Assembly: GCA_002353815.1 (NCBI GenBank)
Contig: DEKK01000003.1
Location: 339,002-403,001 of the forward strand
From: Bifidobacteriaceae bacterium UBA2724
GTDB lineage: Bacteria > Actinomycetota > Actinomycetes > Actinomycetales > Bifidobacteriaceae
Reading direction: 5' to 3'
Length of the DNA: 64,000 nucleotides
The notes beneath the pieces were generated by a model. It searched no databases. It saw only the letters and a program-made list of their open reading frames with translations, and was not told the origin of the DNA. Below, piece after piece: positions 25,491 through 33,908 of this stretch (position 1 is its first letter; every line of letters begins with the position of its first letter). The translations under genes were made by a program, and so were the position numbers.

Positions 25491-27281
25491 ATGTATCTCG
25501 AGTCGATCGAAGGACCACAGGACGTTCGCGCGTTGACAGCCGGTCAACGCGTGGCCCTCGCCTCCGAGATACGCCATGCCATCGTCCACAAGCTCGCGGC
25601 CCGCGGCGGTCACGTCGGCTCCAACCTCGGTTTCGTCGAGGCCACGATCGCGCTGCACTGCGTGTTCGACGGCCCGGACGACAAGATCGTGTTCGACGTC
25701 AGCCACCAGAGCTACACCCACAAGATGCTCACAGGGCGCAAGGATGCGTTTCTCAACGAAGAGTGCTACGGCGATGTCTCGGGCTTCACCGACCCCGACG
25801 AAAGCGACTACGACCTGTTCCGCATCGGGCACACCTCGACGTCGATCTCGCTTGCCAGCGGTCTCGCCAAGGCGCGTGACATGCGCGGCGGCCGCGGCAA
25901 CGTCGTCGCCGTCATCGGCGATGGTGCGCTGAGCGGCGGGGAGGCGCTCGAAGGGCTCGACTACGTGGGCGGCGAGCTGGGCAGCAACATGATCATCGTC
26001 GTCAACGACAACGGCATGTCCATCGCCGAGAACCACGGAGGGCTGTACCGCAGCCTCGCCGACCTGCGTGCCACCGACGGCGCCAGCCCGAACAACCTGT
26101 TCACCGCGCTCGGCCTCGACTACCGCTATGTGGCGCAGGGCAACGACATCGACGCACTCATCGCCGCGTTCACCGACGTCAAAGACACGGACCATCCGGT
26201 GGTCGTCCACATCCGCACCGAAAAGGGCCTGGGATACGCGCCAGCGCAAGCCCGCAAAGAGGAATGGCACTGGCACGCCCCGTTCGATGAGACGACCGGG
26301 CGTTCCCTCGAGGCCCCGGCGCGCACGTACATGACCGAGACCGGCGACCACCTGCTCGACTTGATGGCCGCTGACCCGCAGGTGACGGGCATCATCGCCG
26401 GCACCCCCACCGTCTTCGACTTCACGCCCGACAGGAGGGCGCGCGCCGGGCGCCAGCTCGTCGACGTGGGCATCGCCGAGGAACACGCCATCGCGCTGGC
26501 GTCAGGCATGGCCAAGGGCGGCGGCAAGCCCGTGGTCGGCATGTATTCGAGCTTCCTGCAGCGCACCTACGACCAGATGATGGACGACGTGTGCATCAAC
26601 CGCAGCCCCGCCACGTTCTGCATCCTCAACGCGTCGATCTGGGGCATGAAAGACATCACGCACCTGGGGCTGTTCGACATCGCGATGATCGGTAACATCC
26701 CCGGCCTCGTGTACCTGGCGCCCACGAACGTCGAGGAGCTGCAGGCGATGATGGACTGGGCGGTGGCGCAAACCGACCATCCCGTCGCGATCCGCGTGCC
26801 CGCCAACGAGCCGACCCATGCCGGCGGCCGCCCGGTGCGCACGGATTATTCCGACATCGACACGTACACCGTGGAACATCGCGGCGCGGACGTCGCCGTC
26901 ATCGCCGCAGGCGATTTCTTCGAACTCGGACAGGCCGCGGTGCGCGCCATCGACGACCGTCTGGGCATCGACGCCACGCTCATCAACCCACAGTTCGTCT
27001 CAGGCGTGGACGGGAAGCTGCTCATGGCGCTCGAGGACGACCACGCCATCGTCGTCACGCTCGAAGACGGCATGCTGTCCGGCGGCTTCGGCAGCAAGGT
27101 CAGCGCGTTCTATGCCCCGACGGCCATCAGGGTGCTGTCGTATGGTTTCGCCAAGACGTATTACGACCGCTACGACCCGGCCGAGGTGATGCTGCGCAAC
27201 GGGCTCGACCCCGACATGATCGCGCGCGATGTGGCGGACGCCGCCGCGGATATCGGACTGGCGCACCATGGCCGCGCCTGA
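25491..27281 (+). CDS. dxs: Divergent 1-deoxy-D-xylulose-5-phosphate synthase-like enzyme
   Basis: This thiamine-diphosphate enzyme condenses pyruvate and glyceraldehyde 3-phosphate to DXP, the feedstock of both the MEP pathway (ispH here) and ThiG. Its 596 residues are short for DXS (620-640). Motifs are GGHVGSNLGFVEATIALH, FDVSHQSYTHKMLTGR, IGHTSTSISLASG, VIGDGALSGGEALEGL with VNDNGMS (TPP binding) and VGIAEEHAIALASGMA with GMYSSFLQRTYDQ (pyrimidine domain). Several are variant: SHQ for GHQ, GHT for GHS, EEHA for EQHA. It may belong to a second DXS subfamily. It starts after AAGGAG and its stop overlaps the xerD start. Confidence 0.85.
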   Translation: MYLESIEGPQDVRALTAGQRVALASEIRHAIVHKLAARGGHVGSNLGFVEATIALHCVFDGPDDKIVFDVSHQSYTHKMLTGRKDAFLNEECYGDVSGFTDPDESDYDLFRIGHTSTSISLASGLAKARDMRGGRGNVVAVIGDGALSGGEALEGLDYVGGELGSNMIIVVNDNGMSIAENHGGLYRSLADLRATDGASPNNLFTALGLDYRYVAQGNDIDALIAAFTDVKDTDHPVVVHIRTEKGLGYAPAQARKEEWHWHAPFDETTGRSLEAPARTYMTETGDHLLDLMAADPQVTGIIAGTPTVFDFTPDRRARAGRQLVDVGIAEEHAIALASGMAKGGGKPVVGMYSSFLQRTYDQMMDDVCINRSPATFCILNASIWGMKDITHLGLFDIAMIGNIPGLVYLAPTNVEELQAMMDWAVAQTDHPVAIRVPANEPTHAGGRPVRTDYSDIDTYTVEHRGADVAVIAAGDFFELGQAAVRAIDDRLGIDATLINPQFVSGVDGKLLMALEDDHAIVVTLEDGMLSGGFGSKVSAFYAPTAIRVLSYGFAKTYYDRYDPAEVMLRNGLDPDMIARDVADAAADIGLAHHGRA

Positions 27282-28272
27282 CGGCGGGCAGGGGAGCGGC
27301 GCGTGGCGTCAGGCGCTTGACGGCGCGGCGGACGCCTTGGACGTTCCGGACGCCGATGACACTCCCGTGACATCCCTCCTCGAACGCTTCATCGGGTACC
27401 TCGCATCCGAAAAAGGACTGGCAGACGCCACCGTTGCAGCCTACGGCGCCGATCTGGACAAATACGTCGCTTTCCTCGCCTCGCGCGGGGTGGCTTCGCT
27501 CGGCGACGCCACGCAGGAGGATGTCGAGGCCTTCGTCGCCTCGATGCATGGCGACGCCCCGCGCTCCATCGCGCGACGCATCGCATCCGTGCACGAATTC
27601 CATCGCTTCGCGCTGACCGAAGGCACCATCGCGTCGGATGTGTCGCTCGGCGTGCGCGCCCCCAAGCTCCCCGCCGAACTTCCCGACGTGCTCACCATCG
27701 ACGAGGTGGCGCGCCTGCTCGACGCATCGTGCCCCGAGGGAGTCGCCGACCCCATCAGTCTGCGCGACCGGGCGCTGCTTGAATTCATGTATGCCACCGG
27801 GTGCCGCGTCAGCGAGGCCGTGGGGCTCGACCTCACCGACATGGACCTCGACGAGGGGTTCGCCCGCGTGACCGGCAAAGGCAGCAAGCAGCGGGTCGTG
27901 CCGGTAGGATCCTATGCCGTGGACGCGATGCGCCGGTACCTCAACGCTGGGCGCCACGAGCTGCAGCGGAAGGCCAGGGCGGCGCAGGAGCTGCGCGCCG
28001 TGTTCCTCAACAAACGGGGCAAAAGGCTGTCGCGCCAGTCCGTCTGGGAAATCGTCAAGACGGACGCCGCGCGGGCGGGCATCACCAAAGAAATCCACCC
28101 CCATACGCTTCGGCATTCCTGCGCGACGCACCTGCTTCAGGGCGGGGCCGATGTGCGCATGGTGCAGGAGCTTCTCGGACATTCGTCGGTGACGACGACG
28201 CAGATCTATACGCATGTCACACCGCAGGCGCTCATCGAGGCGTATGTGACGAGCCACCCACGTGCGCGCTGA
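27268..28272 (+). CDS. xerD: Tyrosine recombinase XerD
   Basis: With XerC this enzyme resolves chromosome dimers at dif. Its 334 residues include an N-terminal SAM-like binding domain (about 28-110) and the catalytic domain with Arg in ATGCRVSEAVGL, Lys in TGKGSKQRVVP, HTLRHSCATHL, LGHSSVTTTQIYTHV (His and the Tyr nucleophile). The ATG at 27268 overlaps the dxs stop by 14 bases, implying coupled translation. XerD rather than XerC is suggested by its neighbourhood beside parA-scpA-scpB, as in other actinobacteria. About 25 N-terminal residues are low-complexity. Confidence 0.93.
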   Translation: MAAPDGGQGSGAWRQALDGAADALDVPDADDTPVTSLLERFIGYLASEKGLADATVAAYGADLDKYVAFLASRGVASLGDATQEDVEAFVASMHGDAPRSIARRIASVHEFHRFALTEGTIASDVSLGVRAPKLPAELPDVLTIDEVARLLDASCPEGVADPISLRDRALLEFMYATGCRVSEAVGLDLTDMDLDEGFARVTGKGSKQRVVPVGSYAVDAMRRYLNAGRHELQRKARAAQELRAVFLNKRGKRLSRQSVWEIVKTDAARAGITKEIHPHTLRHSCATHLLQGGADVRMVQELLGHSSVTTTQIYTHVTPQALIEAYVTSHPRAR

Positions 28273-28369
28273 GGCCATGCCGAGAAGGCCGTGCGCTGAA
28301 CGGAGGCACTCTCTGCCGAGAACACGACGGGACGGGGCTGGGGAGGCGTCGCAACCACGGCCCTGCGGC

Positions 28370-29083
28370 TTACTGTTCCAGTGATTCGTCGGAGTTCGCC
28401 GCCGACTCGGCGGGCAGGAACGGCGCCAGCGGGGGCAGCTGCCCCAGGGAGTCGATGCCCATGTAGTCGAGGAACAGTTCGGACGTGCCCAGCACTGCGG
28501 CATGGGACTCGGGATCCGTGCCGACCTCGCGGATGAGTCCGCGCACCGACAGCGAGCGGATGACGCCGTCGGAATTCACGCCTCGGATCGCGGCGACCTG
28601 CGCTCGCGTGATGGGCTGTTTGTACGCGATGATCGCCAACGATTCCAGCGCCGCCTGCGACAGGCGCGCGGTCTGCCCGTCGGTGACGAACAGCTGCACC
28701 GCCTGCTCGTATTCGGCACGGCTCGCATACTGCCATCCGCGCGCGGTGCGCCGCAGTTCGAAACCGCGGCCGTCGGCGTCGTATCCATCGCGCAGGTCGG
28801 TGAGGATGGCCTCGACCTCGTCCGCGGTGCAGCTGAGCACCTTGGCGATGTCCGCAGGCTGCAAAGGCTGGTCGGTCGCCATGAGGATCGCCTCGACGGC
28901 GGGCTTGATGTCTTCGGCGCTCAGCTCCAGACGCTCGTCGTCGGACGGCTGCACCGTGTGCATCACCTCCGTTGGCTGCGTCTGCGTCTCTTGCTGCGCC
29001 TGGGATTCCTTGGCCGGTTCCTGGGGCGTGGCCGGTTCCTGCGGCGCGACGGTCCGCTCCGTGGCTTCGTTGCTTTCGCTCAT
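28370..29083 (-). CDS. scpB: Segregation and condensation protein ScpB
   Basis: ScpB dimers bind ScpA and complete the Smc complex. In 237 residues the two winged helices run about 55-215: ELSAEDIKPAVEAILMATDQPL, ALESLAIIAYKQPITRAQVAAIRGVNSDGVIRSL and GTSELFLDYMGIDSLGQLPPL are diagnostic. The N-terminal 45 residues are Gln/Pro/Glu-rich and repetitive. AAGGA before ATG 29083 favours it over 29098. It follows scpA after 105 bases. Confidence 0.95.
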   Translation of the reverse strand: MSESNEATERTVAPQEPATPQEPAKESQAQQETQTQPTEVMHTVQPSDDERLELSAEDIKPAVEAILMATDQPLQPADIAKVLSCTADEVEAILTDLRDGYDADGRGFELRRTARGWQYASRAEYEQAVQLFVTDGQTARLSQAALESLAIIAYKQPITRAQVAAIRGVNSDGVIRSLSVRGLIREVGTDPESHAAVLGTSELFLDYMGIDSLGQLPPLAPFLPAESAANSDESLEQ

Positions 29084-29188
29084 CTCGTATCCTTGCATGT
29101 CACACGTCCCTTCGGGCTGCGTTTCTGCGGGCTGTGCCTATCTGTGCTGTGTCTGAGTCGGGTGCTGTGTCTGGGTCGGGGTGGGCCA

Positions 29189-30100
29189 TCAATCGAAGTC
29201 CCCGTCTGTGATCTGGGCGACCATCGCCTCGTCCTCGGTTTCGTTCTCGCTGATCCATCGCACGTGCAGCGGCGCGAACGGGGCGTCTTGCTTGAATTGC
29301 ACCACGCCCTGTTTGAAAAAGGCGAGCAGGGCCATGAAACGTGCGACGATTTCGCCGCGCGTCTCGGCGTCGGCGGTCAGTTCTGCGAATGTCATGTCGG
29401 CGCGGTCTCCTGCGGCGCGCAGTTTGTCGCGAACGATGCCCGCCTCTTCGCGCAGATCGGCGAGGGGCACATGCAACTGGTGCATGCTCACCTGCTCGGC
29501 CGGGGCGTTGGCGATGACCATGGCCGCGATGCGGGCCAGCTGCTCGGGAGTGACAGTCCAGACAAGCTCAGGCAGCAGCTTGGCGATGGTGTCGTCGATC
29601 TGCGCTGGGTGGGGGAAGCGCCCCGAGTTGGCTGCGATGCGCATCCGGAAGTCGTCCGCCGCCTGCTTGAACGCCTTGTATTGCAGCAGCCGCGCGAACA
29701 GCAGGTCGCGTTCACGCAACGCCTCGAGCGTCTGCTCGTCCGAGGCGGAATCGTCGTCTTGGGGGAGCAGGGCCGCGGATTTCGCCTCGACGAGGATCGA
29801 CGCGACGTCTACGAAGGCGCTGATTTCATCGGCTCCGCTGGACACGTCGAGTCGCCGCACGTAGTCGATGAATTCGCCGGTGATGGCGGTGAGCGAGATT
29901 TCGGTGAGCTCGAGCTTGCGCTGCGAGATCATGCTCAGCAGCACGTCGAAGGGGCCCTGGTAGGCGTCGAGGGTGACGGTGAACGACGCTTCCCGCGTGC
30001 CGGTGGACGCCATGCCGTCCTGCGGGGCGTCAGCATGGCTCGGCGTGGCGGCGTTCCCGTCGGGGGCGTTGTCGACCGGGGGCGTGAGGGGAGTGGTCAT
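29189..30100 (-). CDS. scpA: Segregation and condensation protein ScpA
   Basis: This kleisin subunit bridges the two Smc heads. Its 303 residues carry the N-terminal FTVTLDAYQGPFDVLLSMISQRKLELTEISL and the C-terminal winged helix EIVARFMALLAFFKQGVVQFKQDAPFAPLHV. The first 38 residues are low-complexity. It sits 20 bases downstream of parA and upstream of scpB on the minus strand. Confidence 0.95.
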   Translation of the reverse strand: MTTPLTPPVDNAPDGNAATPSHADAPQDGMASTGTREASFTVTLDAYQGPFDVLLSMISQRKLELTEISLTAITGEFIDYVRRLDVSSGADEISAFVDVASILVEAKSAALLPQDDDSASDEQTLEALRERDLLFARLLQYKAFKQAADDFRMRIAANSGRFPHPAQIDDTIAKLLPELVWTVTPEQLARIAAMVIANAPAEQVSMHQLHVPLADLREEAGIVRDKLRAAGDRADMTFAELTADAETRGEIVARFMALLAFFKQGVVQFKQDAPFAPLHVRWISENETEDEAMVAQITDGDFD

Positions 30101-30120
30101 GGTCGGACGGATGACGGGCG

Positions 30121-30960
30121 TCAGGCGACGATGCCCCGTGCGATGATTTCGCGCGTCACCTCGCGGTATTCGAGCGCGGTGCGGTGCTGCGGGGCGAACA
30201 TCGTGATCGGCGCGGCGGCGACCGTCGCATCAGGCAGCTTGATGGAGCGCGAGATGACGGTATGGAACACCTTGCCTTTGAACGCCTCGTAGATGCGCTG
30301 GATGACCTCTTCGGAATGGAGCGTGCGCGTGTACATGGTGATGAGCACGCCAAAGATCGTGAGATTGGGGTTGATGCGGGACTTGACCTTGTCGATGGAC
30401 TGCATGAGCAGCGCCACGCCGCGAAGCGCGAAGTATTCGGCGGCGACGGGGATGATGACGCCGTCGGCTGCGGTCAGCGCGTTCACGGTGAGCAGACCCA
30501 GCGACGGCTGGCAGTCGATGATGATGCAGTCGTATTCGTCGCGCAGCGGGCGGAGCGCGCTTGCGAGGCACTGTTCGCGGCCGACCTCGGTCACGAGCTG
30601 GACCTCGGCGGCCGACAGGTCGATGTTGGCCGGGATGATGTCGAGATTCTCGAAGCGTGTGTGCAGGACCACCTCGTGCACGTCCATCCCGGTGTCGAAC
30701 AGGGCGGTGTAGATGGTTTTGTCGATGTCGTTGGCGTTGATGCCAAGGCCCACCGTGGCGGCGCCCTGAGGGTCGAAGTCGACGATGAGCACCTTGCGGC
30801 CATACTGGCTCAACGCACCTGCGATGTTGATGGACGAGGTGGTTTTGCCGACGCCGCCTTTCTGGTTGCACATGGCGATAACCGTCGCGGGGCCGTGCTC
30901 CGTCAGTTTCGACGGGGCGGGGAAGATCTCGTATTCACGTCCAAGCAAATCTGTAGGCAT
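30121..30960 (-). CDS. ParA-family ATPase
   Basis: This 279-residue Walker-type ATPase has the deviant Walker A CNQKGGVGKTTSS (about 32-44), IVDFDPQGAATVGLG and DCQPSLGLLTVNAL (Walker B). A ParA of this kind between xerD and scpA is a conserved actinobacterial arrangement, distinct from the parAB locus near oriC. It lies in the cytosol, probably on the nucleoid. The ATG at 30960 (MPTDLLGREYEIF) is chosen because upstream sequence is AT-rich and non-coding. Confidence 0.92.
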   Translation of the reverse strand: MPTDLLGREYEIFPAPSKLTEHGPATVIAMCNQKGGVGKTTSSINIAGALSQYGRKVLIVDFDPQGAATVGLGINANDIDKTIYTALFDTGMDVHEVVLHTRFENLDIIPANIDLSAAEVQLVTEVGREQCLASALRPLRDEYDCIIIDCQPSLGLLTVNALTAADGVIIPVAAEYFALRGVALLMQSIDKVKSRINPNLTIFGVLITMYTRTLHSEEVIQRIYEAFKGKVFHTVISRSIKLPDATVAAAPITMFAPQHRTALEYREVTREIIARGIVA

Positions 30961-31445
30961 ACCCCATAGGTTACCAAGGAATTGAGCCAATCGCACATAA
31001 TATGTAGTATAAGATAATACATACAGCGCGAAATCACAGAGACTCCAACGAATAAAAGACTTGAGGAATGTTCGGGGCGGTCTGGAGGGGCGGGGTGGGG
31101 GAGGAGGCCACTTTCCCGGAATCCCAGACAATGGCGACCGTCGTGCGCACACGATGGCGCGGTGCCGTGGCGTGCGTGTGGGGCGATGGCGCGGTGCCAT
31201 GGGACGCCGTGGTGTGCGCGATGCCATAAGGGATGCCATGGCATACGCGAAGGCGACGGCGCGATGCCGCGGCGGCTGCCGCGGCGTGCCACCGGTTCCT
31301 GTGCGCCTGTCTTGAGCGGCACATACAATTTCAACGGTTTTCCAATGACCTAATTTCTCCCCGGAATCTCGGGGACCATGCACCGGCGCACCCTTCCATG
31401 GGAGTAGTGCGCGTGCCGACGTAAGGAATTCAGAAAGAGGTACCG
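30961..31445. other. Divergent intergenic region, parA / typA
   Basis: The 485 bases contain no convincing gene. The parA-proximal part (30985-31060) is notably AT-rich with a 23-bp imperfect palindrome. The middle (31140-31300) is low-complexity and holds a 15-bp direct repeat CGATGGCGCGGTGCC at 31152 and 31184. The typA-proximal part holds TACAAT (31324-31329), a likely -10 for typA with a weak -35, and a ribosome site AGAAAGAGG. Confidence 0.5.
31001..31023. promoter_or_regulatory. AT-rich 23-bp palindrome upstream of parA-scpAB
   Basis: TATGTAGTAT and ATAATACATA (9 of 10 positions complementary) flank AAG. On the minus strand the element contains TATACT and TATTAT, both good -10 candidates, so a repressor bound here could control the parA-scpA-scpB operon. 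The local base composition is unlike anything nearby. Confidence 0.5.
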
Positions 31446-33380
31446 ATGGCTGTTCGCTCGGACATTCGCAATGTGGCAATCGTGGCACACGTTGACCACG
31501 GCAAAACCACGCTCGTGAACGCAATGCTCCAGCAGTCCCATGTCTTCAACGAGCGCGAGGAAGTCCCCGATCGAGTCATGGATTCCGGCGACATCGAACG
31601 TGAGAAGGGCATCACCATCCTTGCGAAGAACACCGCCGTGCGCTACACCGGCCCTCTCGCGGCCAAGCTCGGCGAGCCCGACGGCATCACCATCAACGTC
31701 GTCGACACCCCCGGACACGCCGACTTCGGCGGCGAGGTGGAGCGTGGCATCTCCATGGTGGACGGCGTCGTGCTGCTCGTCGACGCCTCCGAGGGCCCGC
31801 TGCCGCAGACCCGTTTCGTGCTGCGCAAGGCCCTTGAGGCCAAGCTCCCGGTGATCCTGTGCATCAACAAGACCGACCGACCCGACGCCCGCATCTCCGA
31901 AGTCGTCTCCGAGACCACTGACCTGCTCCTCGGCCTGGCGCAGGACGTCAGCGAGGAAGGCGTGGACCTCGACCTCGACTCCCTGCTCGATCTGCCGATC
32001 ATCTACTGCGCGGCGAAGGCGGGCTATGCCTCCGCCAACCAGCCCGAAGACGGCGGCCTGCCCGATAACGACAACCTCGAGCCGCTGTTCGAATGCATCC
32101 TCAGGAACATCCCCGCCCCGGAGTATGACGAGAACGCCCCGCTGCAGGCCCATGTGACCAACATCGACGCTTCCGACTACCTCGGCAGGCTCGGTCTCGT
32201 GCGTATCTACAACGGCACGCTGGAGAAGGGCAAGCAGTACGGTCTGTCGCGCGTCGACGGTTCCATCGAGAACTTCAAGCTCACCGAGATCCTGCGCACC
32301 GAAGGCCTCGACCGTGTGCCGGCAGAGACCGCAGGCCCCGGCGACATCGTCGCAATCGCAGGTGTGAGCGACATCATGATCGGCGAGACCATCGTCGACC
32401 CCGACGACCCGCGTCCGCTCCCGCTCATCCACGTCGACCCGCCGGCGATCTCGATGACCTTCGGAACCAACGACTCTCCGCTCGCCGGCACCGAAGGCAA
32501 GGACCACAAGCTCACCGCCCGCATGCTCAAGGACCGCCTCGACCGCGAGCTCATCGGCAACGTGTCCATCGAAGTGCTGCCGACCGACCGACCCGACGCA
32601 TGGGAGGTGCGCGGCCGTGGCGAGCTCGCCCTGGCCGTCCTCGCCGAAGAGATGCGCCGCGAGGGCTACGAGCTCACCGTCGGCCGTCCGCAGGTCGTCA
32701 CCAAGAAGGTCGACGGCAAGATCTACGAACCGATGGAGAACACCACCATCGACTGCCCTGAGGAATACATGGGTGACGTGACCCAGCTCATGGCGGCGCG
32801 CAAGGGACGCATGGATTCCATGACGAACCACGGCTCCGGCTGGGTGCGCATGGAGTTCACGGTGCCGTCCCGTGGTCTTATCGGCTTCCGTGCGCAGCTG
32901 CTCTCCAAGACCCGCGGCACTGGCATCGCTTCCTCGATTTCCGCCGGCTACGCGCCGTGGGCGGGCGACATCACGCTCCGCCAGAACGGCTCCATGGTCT
33001 GCGACCGCCAGGGCAAGGCCAGCCCCTATGCCATGCAGCGTCTGCAGGCCCGTGGCGAATTCTTCGTGCAACCCCAGTCGCCGGTCTACGAAGGCCAGGT
33101 TGTGGGCGTCGCCAGCAAGCCCGGCGACATGGACGTCAACGTCACGCTTGAGAAGCACATGACCAACATGCGTTCTTCGACCGCCGATGTGCTCGAGACC
33201 CTCACCCCGCCGATCATCATGAGCCTTGAGGAATCGCTTGATTTCGCAAACGACGACGAGTGCGTCGAGGTGACGCCCGAATCGGTGCGCGTGCGCAAGA
33301 TCATCCTCGACCGCGAGGCTTGGTACAAGTGGAACGCCAAGCAGCGCCGCGCAAATAAGAACGCTCAGAACAACGCCTGA
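31446..33380 (+). CDS. typA: Ribosome-associated GTPase TypA/BipA
   Basis: This 644-residue translational GTPase acts in 50S assembly and stress adaptation. G motifs are AHVDHGKTTL (residue 14), GIT in DIEREKGITI, DTPGHADFGGEV and NKTDRPDARI. TypA-specific C-terminal features are VGRPQVVTKKVDGKIYEPMENT, GWVRMEFTVPSRGLIGFR, VSEFF-like GEFFVQPQSPVYEGQVVG and SLEESLDFANDDE. Codon bias is that of a highly expressed gene. It stands alone between its own promoter region and two terminator hairpins. Confidence 0.97.
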   Translation: MAVRSDIRNVAIVAHVDHGKTTLVNAMLQQSHVFNEREEVPDRVMDSGDIEREKGITILAKNTAVRYTGPLAAKLGEPDGITINVVDTPGHADFGGEVERGISMVDGVVLLVDASEGPLPQTRFVLRKALEAKLPVILCINKTDRPDARISEVVSETTDLLLGLAQDVSEEGVDLDLDSLLDLPIIYCAAKAGYASANQPEDGGLPDNDNLEPLFECILRNIPAPEYDENAPLQAHVTNIDASDYLGRLGLVRIYNGTLEKGKQYGLSRVDGSIENFKLTEILRTEGLDRVPAETAGPGDIVAIAGVSDIMIGETIVDPDDPRPLPLIHVDPPAISMTFGTNDSPLAGTEGKDHKLTARMLKDRLDRELIGNVSIEVLPTDRPDAWEVRGRGELALAVLAEEMRREGYELTVGRPQVVTKKVDGKIYEPMENTTIDCPEEYMGDVTQLMAARKGRMDSMTNHGSGWVRMEFTVPSRGLIGFRAQLLSKTRGTGIASSISAGYAPWAGDITLRQNGSMVCDRQGKASPYAMQRLQARGEFFVQPQSPVYEGQVVGVASKPGDMDVNVTLEKHMTNMRSSTADVLETLTPPIIMSLEESLDFANDDECVEVTPESVRVRKIILDREAWYKWNAKQRRANKNAQNNA

Positions 33381-33384
33381 CGCT

Positions 33385-33425
33385 GAAGTCCCGTACGGTG
33401 CCTTGCACGTGGCTTGCGGGACTTC
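33385..33425 (+). terminator. First hairpin after typA
   Basis: GAAGTCCCG pairs with CGGGACTTC around a 23-base loop that can itself fold. It is only 4 bases past the stop. The T-run is poor. Confidence 0.6.
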
Positions 33426-33438
33426 TGATCCGGCATGG

Positions 33439-33478
33439 GGAATGGGGCGCATCCGCAACAGCGGGTGCGCCCCATTCC
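33439..33478. terminator. Second, strong hairpin after typA
   Basis: GGAATGGGGCGCATCCGC pairs with GCGGGTGCGCCCCATTCC (18 bp, one G-T pair) around AACA. It is stable and symmetrical, with no clear T-tract; it probably insulates typA from the next unit. Confidence 0.7.
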
Positions 33479-33908
33479 GTTGCGTGTGGGCGTGCCGTGC
33501 TGGAACCGCCGTGACTGTGTTGCATCTGCAACCGTGCTCGTCAGCCAACCGTGTTCGTCAGCCGAGGAACGCTGCACGCCCTTGCGAATCGGTCGATTGC
33601 GCTGCCATGCGTCCGACACCGGTACATTGGCGTATCGGCCTGTGATTGCGTGTGAAGCCATCCCGCTATTGGACAAGGCCTGTGTTACTATCGTGGCAGG
33701 CGAGGCATACCGCGATGAGGTGCTGGCTATCCATCGCGTGTGCCAACCGCATGTCCGTTGCACGAATCCAGTTGCATTACACATCTATGCAGGTGCGGTC
33801 AATGAAGGGGCATGTCGCACACTGTATCGCATGTGGTCGCGCATGAGATCACGGGCCCAGGGGATACGGTGCGTGAGAGAGAAAGCAGAGATGAAAGGAA
33901 AATAGCAG
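33479..33908. other. Intergenic region before the zinc-ribbon gene
   Basis: About 430 bases without a convincing gene. A 17-bp tandem repeat, AACCGTGYTCGTCAGCC, lies at 33530-33563 with one mismatch. The last 25 bases contain the AAAGGAAA ribosome site of the next gene. No promoter could be fixed. Confidence 0.5.
33530..33563. repeat. Two-copy 17-bp tandem repeat
   Basis: AACCGTGCTCGTCAGCC (33530-33546) is followed at once by AACCGTGTTCGTCAGCC (33547-33563), one base different. It is non-coding. Confidence 0.7.

Noticed and set aside
31140..31320. Repeated GATGGCGCGGTGCC-like sequence as a CRISPR or satellite
   Set aside because: Only two exact 15-bp copies with no regular spacing; no array and no Cas genes.
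33365..33784. Minus-strand frame of 139 codons after typA
   Set aside because: It crosses two terminator hairpins and a tandem repeat and has no recognisable domain.
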